Counted from the stretch's first letter, positions 48,101 through 56,043 are shown. The stretch: DNA of 64,000 nt from Roseiarcus sp963809245 (GCA_963809245.1 CAWEIU010000001.1:124001-188000); one strand, 5' to 3'. Notes: generated by a model not told the origin, from the sequence alone. A program made the numbers and translations.

Positions 48101-48363
48101 TCATCGTCCTCGATAGCGAGACGCAGCTCTCCGGCGTTCCGGCGGAGGCCTGGGCCTATAGGCTCGGCAACCGCTGCGCGCTGGACTGGATTCTCGATCA
48201 GCACAAGGAAAAGACGCCGAAGGACCCGACGATCCGCGAGAAGTTCAACACCTACCGCTTCGCCGACTACAAGGAGAAGGTGGTCGATCTCCTCATGCGC
48301 GTCACCCGCGTCAGCATCGAAACCATGGCGATCGTCGAGGCGATGCGCGTCGCGCCGAGGTGA
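45106..48363 (+). pseudogene. Type ISP-like restriction-modification DNA methylase, frame broken at about 47311-47496
   Basis: ATG 45106, read in frame to 47433. The N-terminal part has an Mrr/PD-(D/E)xK-like site (YDLRLPFGYWEAKDEGDDLD), then a helical region, then an N6-adenine methylase with motif I LDPATGTGTFICELLEHF (about 344-361) and motif IV IIGNPPYNAN (about 451-460). A target-recognition-like region follows. At about 47311 the frame is lost: one base shift gives RTSLYRPFVQKFIYADN, then stops occur at 47490 and 47494. From about 47500 the original frame resumes with FSVARYRYTTDGDRLDNITD WALDQF and continues, through an in-frame palindromic repeat, to the family C-terminus at 48363. 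No helicase domain or separate nuclease gene is present. Confidence 0.75.
47632..47812. repeat. Dispersed palindromic repeat, family B, lying in frame inside the methylase gene (181 bp)
   Basis: The ends are exact 23-base terminal inverted repeats, starting CCTTCTCCCCTTGCGGGAG and ending CGCAAGGGGAGAAGG. Inside, GATGAGGGGTC opposes CCCCTCATCC. It lies between the codons for DQFRTHYEAE and ITKDAIFHYVYAVLH, which are adjacent in the family, and reads through without a stop, adding about 60 residues rich in Gly, Ser and Ala. Confidence 0.85.
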
Positions 48364-48451
48364 GGCGCGCCGGCGACAAGTTCTTTTCGAAAATCAGAAT
48401 TCCCGCTATGCTTTGTCGAATGCTTTGAGAGGGACGCGGCCGTTGTTCAGG

Positions 48452-48582
48452 GTCATGCACGGCCTCGTGCCGGGCCACGTTGAGCCGACGACGCTGACGT
48501 CGAAAAGCGCTCTGGCGGCGCCGCGTGCAGGACGATTGCGCCGCAATTGCCTTGGGATGGCCGGGACAAGCCCGGCGAGGAC
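48452..48582. repeat. Dispersed palindromic repeat, family A (about 131 bp)
   Basis: Starts GTCATGCACGGCCTCGTGCC and ends GATGGCCGGGACAAGCCCGG CGAGGAC, matching the ends of the element at 8636-8770. The interior CAATTGCCTTGGG corresponds to the inverted interior of that copy. Confidence 0.75.
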
Positions 48583-48648
48583 GCCAGTCGATGGAGGCTT
48601 CCGCCTTGACGACTGCTAACATACTGATATTTAAAAGTATTGCTTTTT

Positions 48649-48717
48649 CGACGTCAAGCCGCTTCCTTGACAAGACTCGACAAAGCTTGACGAACCTCGA
48701 CGGTCGGCTTGACGTCG
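48649..48717. repeat. 13-bp perfect inverted repeat flanking a CTTGAC/CTCGAC-rich loop
   Basis: CGACGTCAAGCCG at 48649-48661 and CGGCTTGACGTCG at 48705-48717 are exact inverses, 43 bases apart. The loop repeats short TTGAC/TCGAC motifs. It abuts the smpB stop codon, so it could fold at the 3' end of the smpB message. Confidence 0.6.
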
Positions 48718-48718
48718 C

Positions 48719-49195
48719 TCAGCCCTTGTCGCGCATCAGCCGCGACTTGTCGCGGTTCCAGTCGCGCGCTTTTTCGCTTTCGCGCTTGTCGTGCAGCTTC
48801 TTGCCGCGGCCGAGGGCGATGGCGATCTTGGCGCGGCCCTTGTCGTTGAAATAGACGCGCAACGGCACGATCGTCATGCCTTCGCGCTCGACGCCCTTGG
48901 CGAGCTTGGCGATTTCCTTGGCGTGCAGCAACAGCTTGCGCGGCCGCCGAGGCTCGTGGTTGAAACGATTGGCCTGCAAATATTCCGGGATGTTGGCGTT
49001 GTAGAGGATCATCTCGCCGTTGCGGTCGACCGCGGCGTAGCTCTCCGCCACCGTCGCCTTGCCGGTTCGCAGCGACTTCACCTCGGGGCCGGTCAGCATC
49101 ATGCCAGCCTCGAACACTTCGCCGATTTCGTAATCGAAGCGTGCGCGCCGGTTTTCCGATACGACCTTGTAATTTGGCTTATCTTTGTCGACCAC
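48719..49195 (-). CDS. smpB: SsrA-binding protein SmpB (trans-translation)
   Basis: 158 residues from GTG 49195, which gives VDKDKPNYKVVSENRRARFD YEI, the normal SmpB beginning. A TTG at 49243 would add 16 atypical residues and lacks a ribosome site. The OB-fold core has GMMLTGPEVKSLRTGKATVA ESYAAV and KGVEREGMTIVPLRVYFND, and the basic tail KLHDKRESEKARDWNRDKSR binds the ribosome. It delivers tmRNA to stalled ribosomes. It follows dapA on the same strand, behind a terminator. Confidence 0.95.
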   Translation of the reverse strand: MVDKDKPNYKVVSENRRARFDYEIGEVFEAGMMLTGPEVKSLRTGKATVAESYAAVDRNGEMILYNANIPEYLQANRFNHEPRRPRKLLLHAKEIAKLAKGVEREGMTIVPLRVYFNDKGRAKIAIALGRGKKLHDKRESEKARDWNRDKSRLMRDKG

Positions 49196-49245
49196 GAGTG
49201 AGACGCTGTTCCTGGCGCGCGGCGAGAGGCCAGCGCGCGACAATT

Positions 49246-49271
49246 AAAAAAATCTAGTCCGTGCGGACCAG
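49246..49271 (-). terminator. Intrinsic terminator downstream of dapA
   Basis: On the minus strand CTGGTCCG and CGGACTAG form an eight-pair stem (one G-T) with a tiny loop, followed directly by ATTTTTTT. The stem begins four bases after the dapA stop. This is a standard rho-independent terminator and separates dapA from smpB. Confidence 0.88.
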
Positions 49272-49274
49272 GGT

Positions 49275-50168
49275 TCAAGCGTTGAGCACGCCCGCATGCA
49301 CCATCGCGCGGCGGATCTGCGCCTCGGTCGACGCGCTGACCGGGATCAGCGGCAGACGCACCTCGTTGCGCACATGGCCGAGCAGGTTCAGCGCGTATTT
49401 GGCCCCGCAGACCCCCGGTTCGACGAAGATGGCGGCATGCAGCGGGGTCAACCGGTCCTGAAGGCGCAGGGCATGGGCGAAGTCGCCCTTGAGCGCATAT
49501 TCCATCAATTCGGCGCACAAAGCCGGGGCGACGTTCGCCACCACGGAGATGCAACCATCCGCGCCGGCCGCCATGCAGGCCAGGGCGGTCATGTCTTCGC
49601 CTGAAAGTTGGATAAACTCCGGCCCCATCGCATGACGCTGTCGGGAGATGCGCCCGACGTCGCCGGTGGCGTCCTTCACGCCGACGACGTTCTTCAACTC
49701 GTACAGCCGCTTCATCGTGTCGACGGACATGTCTATTACACTTCGCGGCGGAATGTTGTAGATGATGATGGGTATCCCGATCGCGTCATTGATCGCCCGG
49801 AAATGATGATAAAGTCCTTCCTGGGTCGGCTTGTTGTAATAGGGGGTCACGACCAGCACCGCATCGGCGCCGGATTTTTCGGCGTGTCTGGCCATCTCCA
49901 CCGCGTCATGGGTATTGTTCGAGCCCGCTCCGGCGATGACGGGAACCCTGCCGCGCGCCTCGTCAATGCAGATGCTGATCACCCGGCGATGCTCTTCGAC
50001 GCTGAGCGTCGGGCTCTCTCCGGTCGTGCCGACAGGCACCAGCCCGTGCGAACCGGACGTGATCTGAAAGTCGATCAATGCGCGAAACGCGGGCTCGTCG
50101 ATCTTCCCGTCTTTGAAGGGAGTCACCAGGGCCGGCATCGATCCGTGAAACTTCGCCCGCTTGTCCAT
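49275..50168 (-). CDS. dapA: 4-hydroxy-tetrahydrodipicolinate synthase
   Basis: 297 residues, normal length. Conserved blocks are SMPALVTPFKDGKIDEPAFR, GLVPVGTTGESPTLSVEEHR, VTPYYNKPTQEGLYHHF (Tyr of the proton relay) and VVGVKDATGDVGRI, which holds the Schiff-base lysine. It condenses pyruvate with aspartate semialdehyde, the first step to lysine and diaminopimelate. It is divergent from the lytic transglycosylase gene, with 153 bases between. Confidence 0.97.
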   Translation of the reverse strand: MDKRAKFHGSMPALVTPFKDGKIDEPAFRALIDFQITSGSHGLVPVGTTGESPTLSVEEHRRVISICIDEARGRVPVIAGAGSNNTHDAVEMARHAEKSGADAVLVVTPYYNKPTQEGLYHHFRAINDAIGIPIIIYNIPPRSVIDMSVDTMKRLYELKNVVGVKDATGDVGRISRQRHAMGPEFIQLSGEDMTALACMAAGADGCISVVANVAPALCAELMEYALKGDFAHALRLQDRLTPLHAAIFVEPGVCGAKYALNLLGHVRNEVRLPLIPVSASTEAQIRRAMVHAGVLNA

Positions 50169-50321
50169 TTCGGCCTTCCAACTCGGCTCGACTCAACTCG
50201 CCTGGAACTCGCCGCGTTCGCGGCGGGCCAGACCCGACACATAGACCCTCGACACATCCCGCGAAAGGGGGAGTTCAGCGGAACGCCGTGGTTAACGATT
50301 GGTCAGCAAAGGCGGCGCACA

Positions 50322-52502
50322 ATGGCGAACGAGGCCATCGCCATGCTCGCTTTCCGTTTCGCCGCCGCGTTCGTCGGCTTGGGCGCGCTCTACTTTTTGG
50401 GAGTCACGGCGCGCCATGTTCCGGCGCTGCCGCCGACGCCGGGGCGCGAGGGCGCCCCGAGCCTGGCTCGTCTCGTCCCACAGACCCCGAGGCCGTCTGC
50501 AGGCGCTCCGGCGGACGCGACGCGGCCCACGCTCGCCACGGCGCCGGTCGATGTCGCCCCGACTGGCGCTATCGAGGCGTCGGCTCCGCCGGCGCTCGAG
50601 CATGCGCCGCTCGCCGCCGAGCCGCCGCCCGACGTCAGCCGTCTCGCCGCGTCCGCCGCCCTTTATCGCAAGGGCGATCTCGCCGGCGGCGACGCGCTCG
50701 CCAAGGACGTCGCCGATCCCGTCCAGCGCACGGCGATCGAGTGGGCGGCGCTGCGCCTATCGCCGCGGCTCGACGAGCGGCGCCTCGCCGCCTTCGCGGC
50801 CGCCCATCCTGAATGGCCTGGCGAGGACTGGATCCGAGCGGTGCAGGAGGCGCATCTCTACGTCGAACATCCCGCGCCGCAGGTCGCCGCGGCGCTGTTC
50901 GCCGCCGATCCGCCGAGCACGCCCGCCGGCGAACTCGCCGCCGCCCGCGCGGCGCTCGAAGCCGGCCGGCGCGACGAAGCGATTGCGGCCGCCCGCGCGC
51001 TCTGGCGTAACGGCGACTTCGACCTCTGGACCGAGACGGCCATTCTCAAAGACTTCGGCGCGGCTTTGACGCGGGCCGACGACAAATATCGGGCCGACCG
51101 GCTCCTCTATGCGGAAAAGACGGGCGCGGCGATGCGCGCGGCGGCGCTCGCCGGGCCGGACGAGGTCGCGCTCGCCCAGGCCCGCATCGCGGCGATGTCC
51201 GGGCCGCTGACGCCGCGCGTGCTCGCCGCCGTCCCCGCCGCGCTGCAGAACGATCCCGGCCTTGTTTTCGCCCACGTCCAGGATGCGCGCCGGGCCAACC
51301 GGGCCCTCGAAGCCGCGGATTGGCTCGATCGGGCGCCGAAGGCGGTCGGCGCGTTGATCGATCCCGACAAATGGTGGACCGAGCAGCGCATGGTCGCGCG
51401 CGAACTGCTCGATATCGGGCAGATCGAGAAAGCCTACGCGATCTGCGCCGAGGCGACGCCGGTCTCGATCCCGGCGCGCGTCGACGCCGCTTTCCACAGC
51501 GGTTGGATCGCGCTGCGCTTCGCCAACGATCCCGAGCGGGCGGCGCGCCAGTTTGCAACCGCCGCCGAGGCGGCCGAGACGCCGCTCTCGATCGCGCGCG
51601 CGGCCTATTGGCAGGGCAGGGCCGCGGAGGCGCTCGGCCATGCTGATGACGCGCGCCGCTTCTACGCGCGCGCCGCGCGTTGGCCGATCGCCTACTACGG
51701 CCAGCTCGCCGCCAGGCGCCTCGGGCGCGAGGTTGTCTTGCGCGAGCCCGCCGCCGTCGCCACGGGCGACCAGCGCAATGAGGCGACGCGCGTCGTCGCG
51801 ATGCTCTACGCCGCCGGGCTCGACGATCTCGCGACGCCGCTCGCCGAGGCGGCGGGCGGTCAATGGAGCGACGAAGCGCAGATTGCGGCGCTCGGCGCCG
51901 TTGTCGCAGCGCATGGCGACGCGACGACGAGCGTTCATTTCGGCAAGATCGTCACCGAGCGCGGTTTTCCGCTCGACGACGTCGCCTTTCCGACCACGGG
52001 GATCCCGAGCTTCACGCCGCTCGCACATTCCGCCGATCTCCCAAGCGTCTACGCGATCGCGCGGCAGGAGAGCGAATTCATCTGGCGGGCCGCCTCGGGG
52101 GCGGGGGCGAAGGGCTTGATGCAGATCCTCCCGTCCACCGCTCAAGCGACGGCGCGGCGCGCCGGGGTCCCCTTTGACATGGCGCGGCTCACCGCCGATC
52201 CGGCCTTCAACACCCAATTGGGAGCGGCCTATCTCGGCCAATTGCTCGACGACGAGAACGGTTCGCTCGACCTGGCGCTCGCCGCCTACAATGCGGGCGC
52301 GGGACGCGTCGCCCAATGGCTCGCCGCCTATGGCGATCCGCGCACCGGTAAGGTCGACCCCGTCGACTGGGTCGAGCGAATCCCGTTCGACGAGACGCGC
52401 GACTACGTGGAGCGGGTAAGCGAAAATCTCGGCGTCTATCGCGCCCGCTTCGCCGCCGCGCCGACCGCCGAGTCTGCCCGCATGGTTCGCGCCAGCGAAT
52501 AG
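50322..52502 (+). CDS. slt: Soluble lytic murein transglycosylase (Slt70-like)
   Basis: 726 residues from ATG 50322. A leader with a hydrophobic segment (AMLAFRFAAAFVGLGALYFL) sends it to the periplasm; a Pro/Ala-rich linker and a long alpha-helical superhelix (many AxxxYxxG-type helices) follow, and the C-terminal lysozyme-like domain has SVYAIARQESEFIWRAASGA with the catalytic Glu, GAKGLMQILPSTAQATARRA and the LAAYNAGAGRVAQWL motif. It cleaves glycan strands to 1,6-anhydromuropeptides. Divergent from dapA; the longer upstream frame is only the antisense of dapA. Confidence 0.94.
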   Translation: MANEAIAMLAFRFAAAFVGLGALYFLGVTARHVPALPPTPGREGAPSLARLVPQTPRPSAGAPADATRPTLATAPVDVAPTGAIEASAPPALEHAPLAAEPPPDVSRLAASAALYRKGDLAGGDALAKDVADPVQRTAIEWAALRLSPRLDERRLAAFAAAHPEWPGEDWIRAVQEAHLYVEHPAPQVAAALFAADPPSTPAGELAAARAALEAGRRDEAIAAARALWRNGDFDLWTETAILKDFGAALTRADDKYRADRLLYAEKTGAAMRAAALAGPDEVALAQARIAAMSGPLTPRVLAAVPAALQNDPGLVFAHVQDARRANRALEAADWLDRAPKAVGALIDPDKWWTEQRMVARELLDIGQIEKAYAICAEATPVSIPARVDAAFHSGWIALRFANDPERAARQFATAAEAAETPLSIARAAYWQGRAAEALGHADDARRFYARAARWPIAYYGQLAARRLGREVVLREPAAVATGDQRNEATRVVAMLYAAGLDDLATPLAEAAGGQWSDEAQIAALGAVVAAHGDATTSVHFGKIVTERGFPLDDVAFPTTGIPSFTPLAHSADLPSVYAIARQESEFIWRAASGAGAKGLMQILPSTAQATARRAGVPFDMARLTADPAFNTQLGAAYLGQLLDDENGSLDLALAAYNAGAGRVAQWLAAYGDPRTGKVDPVDWVERIPFDETRDYVERVSENLGVYRARFAAAPTAESARMVRASE

Positions 52503-52508
52503 AGCGCA

Positions 52509-52526
52509 CAGCGGCCGTAGCCGCTG
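52509..52526. terminator. Short hairpin between convergent genes
   Basis: CAGCGGC at 52509-52515 pairs with GCCGCTG at 52520-52526 around CGTA, seven bases after the slt stop and before the convergent gene's stop. It could serve both directions, but lacks a T-run. Confidence 0.4.
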
Positions 52527-52545
52527 CGCGCGAAGCGCTTACGCC

Positions 52546-52918
52546 TTAGTCGAAGGTGGCGGTCGTCTTGTCGGCGTCCTTGTCGTAGCGGATCGTGATC
52601 TTTTCGACCGAGCACAAGTCGATGTCGCCCCACACCGCGCTCGAAGAGTTCGACCGTGTAGACGACTTTGAGATCCCAGTGGCAGCTCTTGGCCGAGCGG
52701 TGGAAGTGGATTTCTCGCGCATCCGCGTCGCTGAGGACGCCGTCGCCCAGGATATCCTCCTCCCAGTCACTCGATTTGCTCGGCGAAACATAAACCTCTT
52801 TGATTTCGTAGCCCGTCTTGTTGACGAGGCGGAAATCTTGCTTGGCGTCCTGCGCGAGCGCCGCCCCCGACAGCGTAGCGAACGCCACGGCCCCCAAAAC
52901 AATTGCGGAATAACGCAT
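52546..52918 (-). CDS. Small exported protein, frame broken near 52635
   Basis: From ATG 52918 (behind AGGGG) a signal peptide MRYSAIVLGAVAFATLSGAA LA is followed by QDFRLVNKTGYEIKEVYVSP, a beta-rich domain with DAREIHFHRSAKSCHWDLKV, then the frame is lost. Removing one G at the GG opposite 52635-52636 continues it as RVWGDIDLCSVEKITIRYDK to the stop at 52546, about 123 residues with two Cys. This corresponds to a small secreted family of unknown function common in Hyphomicrobiales. The 373-base length (3n+1) agrees with one extra base. Confidence 0.75.
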
Positions 52919-53311
52919 TTTTGCCCCTTTTGGCATTGTTGTGCGCCGCACACAAACCACGGCTTACCCGTATGCACAAGCTGGGAACGGGAGCGGGATC
53001 GGATTTCAACAACCGATTGTGGGCGTCGCCTGGGGTAGGCGTTTTTCGGGACTGAAGTTTTTCACGCGCCGGGCCGCGCAGAGGCGTAACTCCACCCGGA
53101 AACGCCGAGGATGATGCCGGATCCGGCCACGCCGTACAGACGCCTCGTCAGCTTTCGGCTTGTGGATGTGGGCGACGCAAGAGGCGCGGGCAAGGGCCCG
53201 GGGACATGTCGTTCTGCGGCCCGCATTTCGCCATATCGGGACCCGCTCTTCGGCTTAGCGTTTCGTTTTGAATGCGGCTGTTGGTCGGCCGTGTGGTTAG
53301 GAGGCGTCGCG
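52919..53311. other. Gap between divergent genes
   Basis: About 390 bases between the exported protein gene and the DUF892 gene. No gene can be supported. An ATG 201 bases upstream and in frame with the DUF892 gene leads into unrelated sequence. Promoters of both genes should lie here. Confidence 0.4.
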
Positions 53312-53833
53312 ATGTCTGCTCTCAATTCTGACACGGTTCGTGATTCCCTGATCGCCGGGTTGCACGATGCGCACGGCATGGAAACCCAGGCGATCACGCT
53401 GTTGTCGGCCCAGGTCGAGCGACTGAAACACTATCCCCAGCTGCAAGAGCGCGTCCGCGTCCATCTTCACGAGACCGAGGGCCAGCGTGACCGCCTCGAG
53501 AAATGTCTGCAGTATTTCGGCGCCAGCCCCTCCATCCTGAAGGACGCGGCGGTGAAGTCGAGCGCCACCTTCCAGTCCATGCTGCACAGCTTCGCGAGCG
53601 AGGAGGTGATCAGGAACAGTCGCGCCTCCTACGGCTACGAATGCTACGAAATCATCTCGTACAAGGCGCTGATCGAAACCGCGCGCCTCTGCGGCGCGCC
53701 CGAAGTCGAGCGCGCATGCCGCGAAAGCCTGGTCGAGGAGGAGCGCATGGCGGCCTTCCTCAACGATCACTTGCCGCGCGTGGTGCAGGAATATCTCGCC
53801 CGAGCCAGCGCGAAGGCTGAGCCGAAGCGCTGA
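53312..53833 (+). CDS. DUF892/YciE-family ferritin-like protein
   Basis: 173 residues starting at ATG 53312, eight bases after AGGAGG. It is predominantly helical: DSLIAGLHDAHGMETQAITL, HETEGQRDRLEKCLQYFG, EVIRNSRASYGYECYEIISY KALIE and EEERMAAFLNDHLPRVVQEY. The four-helix-bundle pattern with Glu/His at ferritin-like positions fits the YciE (DUF892) family, linked to general stress and osmotic response. The metal-binding is inferred from the family. It stands alone with unremarkable flanks. Confidence 0.85.
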   Translation: MSALNSDTVRDSLIAGLHDAHGMETQAITLLSAQVERLKHYPQLQERVRVHLHETEGQRDRLEKCLQYFGASPSILKDAAVKSSATFQSMLHSFASEEVIRNSRASYGYECYEIISYKALIETARLCGAPEVERACRESLVEEERMAAFLNDHLPRVVQEYLARASAKAEPKR

Positions 53834-54074
53834 GGGGGCAGGGCGACGCTCGACCTCAACCTCAACCGTGGAAAGGCCTTGAAGGACGAGACAGCCTTCG
53901 CGGATGGGGACTGGTCACTGTCAATGGCGTGCGTTTTCCGTTCTTCGCCACCAAGCGCACCTCGCGCCAGTCGTCCATCATCGCCGGCTGAGTCCGCGCA
54001 CCTTTCCTCGGTCGCCGCGGCCACTTGGTGGCCGTGAACAATATCATTGATTGCAAATATTTAAGGCGCGCGAT
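53834..54074. other. Gap before tRNA-Ser
   Basis: About 240 bases. Short frames are visible on both strands (for example minus 53862-54056 with WREVRLVAKNGKRTPLTV) but none matches a family I recognise. It may hold remnants of the element represented by the integrase relic to the right of the tRNA. Confidence 0.3.
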
Positions 54075-54164
54075 TGGCGGAGGGAGTGAGATTCGAACTC
54101 ACGGTGGAGTTGCCCCCACGGCGGTTTTCAAGACCGCTGCCTTAAACCACTCGGCCATCCCTCC
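54075..54164 (-). tRNA. tRNA-Ser (anticodon TGA)
   Basis: Class II tRNA of 90 bases read on the minus strand. The acceptor GGAGGGA pairs with TCCCTCC, with discriminator G and encoded CCA at 54075-54077. The D-arm contains TGGCCGAGTGGTTTAAGGC, the anticodon loop is CTTGAAA on a GCGGT/ACCGC stem (anticodon TGA), with a long variable arm and T-arm GTGAG-TTCGAAT-CTCAC. Confidence 0.97.
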
Positions 54165-54217
54165 GGAGCATTGAAAGCAAGCCAATTTGACGAAAGTGGC
54201 GACGGGCGAAAAGGCCG

Positions 54218-54237
54218 TTTGCTACCGCTTTGCTACC
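54218..54237. repeat. Two direct TTTGCTACC repeats beside the integrase relic
   Basis: TTTGCTACC occurs at 54218-54226 and again at 54229-54237, an 11-base period, just beyond the integrase stop codon. Short direct repeats at this position are often integrase arm-binding sites; this reading is inference. Confidence 0.4.
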
Positions 54238-54244
54238 CAATCCC

Positions 54245-54385
54245 TCAGACGGTCTTTATGGCGCCGCGGATCGCGGCGTCAACCTTCTCCGCCGCGTCCT
54301 CCTGCATGCCCGGCATCACATGGCGGGACGGTCGAGTGGCCGAGCGCTCCTGTGCGACCTTCGGGCGCTCAACACTCTCCAGCGG
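54245..54385 (-). pseudogene. C-terminal relic of a tyrosine-recombinase integrase
   Basis: On the minus strand the codons read LESVERPKVAQER, then, after one missing base, LGHSTV, then a deletion of about the AITLDTYS segment, then SRHVMPGMQEDAAEKVDAAI RGAIKTV and a stop at 54245. Intact phage-type integrases have ERPKVVQERLGHSSIAITLD TYSHVMPGMQEDAA in this place. About 50 residues survive, with the His of the LGH motif but without the catalytic Tyr. It ends 80 bases from tRNA-Ser, the usual target of such elements, which argues for a decayed prophage or island. Confidence 0.75.
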
Positions 54386-54506
54386 ATTTGCGGGGCGGCG
54401 TGCGGGTGACGTCTAATGCACAGCAACGCCGCCTGACCGGCCCAGCAGCACTAGCTTCCGGGGGGCCCAAGCCCTAACATTTCCGTCCGGTCGATTGGAG
54501 CTGATT

Positions 54507-55982
54507 ATGCGGTCAACCGTGATTTGGTATGCCCTCGGCGGCGGCGCGATCATCGCGGCCGGTGTCGGGTTCGCGATCGAGCAAAATCTCGACCTTCACG
54601 TTCCGGGCATTCGCGACCCCGGCGGCGAACCGCCGGCGGCTGTGGTCGGTGCGCCAGTTGCGCTGGCGCCGGCCCCTGCAAGACCCAGCCCGCCAGCGAG
54701 CCCCGAGGCGACGCCAGCGGTCGCAACCGCGCCGGCGCCCGAGTTCGATATCGTGCGGGTCGAGCCCACAGGTGAGACCGTGGTCGCGGGACATGCGGCG
54801 GCGGGCGCGAGGGTGGAACTGCGCGACGGCGAGCGCGTACTTGCATCGGTCGCTGCCGACGATTCGGGGCAGTTCGTGATTTTGCCCGAGCCGCTTGCCG
54901 CGGGGCCGCATCGATTGCGTCTCGCCGCCCGCATCGGCGATGGCGAAGCCCAACTCTCCAAACTCGCCGAGATCGAGGTCGCTCCGCCCACAACCCCATC
55001 GCCGGTAGCCACAGCCATGCCGGTGGAAGCGAAGCCTCGGACCGCCGCGCCGAGCGCGCCTCCCGCCGCGGCGAACGGCGCCGCGCCGATCTCGTCCGCC
55101 GCGCTTTCGCCGAACCCGCCGGCGCCGTCGCCGGCCGCCACCCCGTCGCCCAAGCCCTCCGTCGCCGTCGCTGCGCTCTCGCCAGAGATGCGCGCGAAAT
55201 CGGGGGTTGCGCCCACCCCAGTCGCGACAGGTGGTTCTCGCCTCGTGGTAAGCAGCGCCAAGGCGACCGAACCGGGGCGATTGGAGGTGGAGGGCTACGC
55301 GGACCCGGGAAGTCGCCTGCGTCTGACGCTCAACAACGCGTATCTCGCCGAAGTCACGGCAGGGCCGGATGGGCGCTGGTCGCTAACGATTGAGCGCGGG
55401 ATGACGGCGGGGCTCTACACGCTCGAAGCTCTACAGATCGATTCAGCCGGAGGCGCCCGCGCCCAGGCGTCCTTCGACTATCCGCAAAATCCCGCGCCGG
55501 GCGTCACGCCGCCAACCGAAGCGCTCAACCATTCGCCCGAGCCGGCAAGCGTTCAGGCGACGCAGACCGATTTGTTGCAGGCCCGGCAATCGGCTGGAAC
55601 GGCCACCTCGATGGGCGCCTCGCCGACGACGCCCCTTTCCTCGGAATCGACCGAAAGGACGGCAGCCGTCGCCGCGAGCGAGTCAGCGGCGCCGTTCAAA
55701 CCCGCCGCAGCCGCGGCGCCAGCGCCCGCCGCCATTAGCGCCGCTTCCGCGCCGGCGTCTGCGCCCACCCTCTCAACGCCCTCGCACGCCGTAATCGCCG
55801 AGGTGCGGACGACCACGGTGGTTCGTGGCGACAATCTCTGGGACCTTGCGCGCCGGTACTATGGGGACGGCCTGCGCTACGCCGACATCTATTCGGCCAA
55901 CACCGCGCAGATCCGAAATCCGAACCTCATTTACATCGGACAGATCTTCGTGTTGCCGCAAAATACGCCAACGCATCGCTGA
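54507..55982 (+). CDS. Membrane-anchored Ig-like/LysM protein
   Basis: 491 residues from ATG 54507 behind GGAGC. A single N-terminal membrane segment (VIWYALGGGAIIAAGVGFAI) is followed by a Pro/Ala linker, a first Ig-like repeat (FDIVRVEPTGETVVAGHAAA GARVEL), a long Pro/Ala/Ser linker, a second Ig-like repeat (EPGRLEVEGYADPGSRLRLT), another low-complexity stretch and a C-terminal LysM domain (TTVVRGDNLWDLARRYYGDG LRYADIY, IYIGQIFVLP). The design fits a periplasmic protein that binds peptidoglycan. Similar proteins in Hyphomicrobiales are annotated as LysM peptidoglycan-binding domain proteins of unknown exact role. Confidence 0.85.
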   Translation: MRSTVIWYALGGGAIIAAGVGFAIEQNLDLHVPGIRDPGGEPPAAVVGAPVALAPAPARPSPPASPEATPAVATAPAPEFDIVRVEPTGETVVAGHAAAGARVELRDGERVLASVAADDSGQFVILPEPLAAGPHRLRLAARIGDGEAQLSKLAEIEVAPPTTPSPVATAMPVEAKPRTAAPSAPPAAANGAAPISSAALSPNPPAPSPAATPSPKPSVAVAALSPEMRAKSGVAPTPVATGGSRLVVSSAKATEPGRLEVEGYADPGSRLRLTLNNAYLAEVTAGPDGRWSLTIERGMTAGLYTLEALQIDSAGGARAQASFDYPQNPAPGVTPPTEALNHSPEPASVQATQTDLLQARQSAGTATSMGASPTTPLSSESTERTAAVAASESAAPFKPAAAAAPAPAAISAASAPASAPTLSTPSHAVIAEVRTTTVVRGDNLWDLARRYYGDGLRYADIYSANTAQIRNPNLIYIGQIFVLPQNTPTHR

Positions 55983-56043
55983 GCGTTCAAAGCGCGCGAT
56001 CGCGCATCACGGCCCCCATTCGCGGCCCTCGACCGCAAACCCC

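Larger units (their letters stand above)
48364..48718. other. Gap between the methylase gene and smpB
   Basis: About 355 bases with no gene. It holds a family A repeat (48452-48582), an AT-rich patch (about 48618-48648) and a long inverted repeat (48649-48717). Confidence 0.4.

Noticed and set aside
47710..48363. Separate gene starting at ATG 47710
   Set aside because: The start lies inside the palindromic repeat and the downstream protein is the C-terminus of the methylase in its original frame, so it is part of that gene.
49608..50321. Upstream extension of the lytic transglycosylase
   Set aside because: The added 238 codons are antisense to dapA; ATG 50322 is followed by a normal signal segment.
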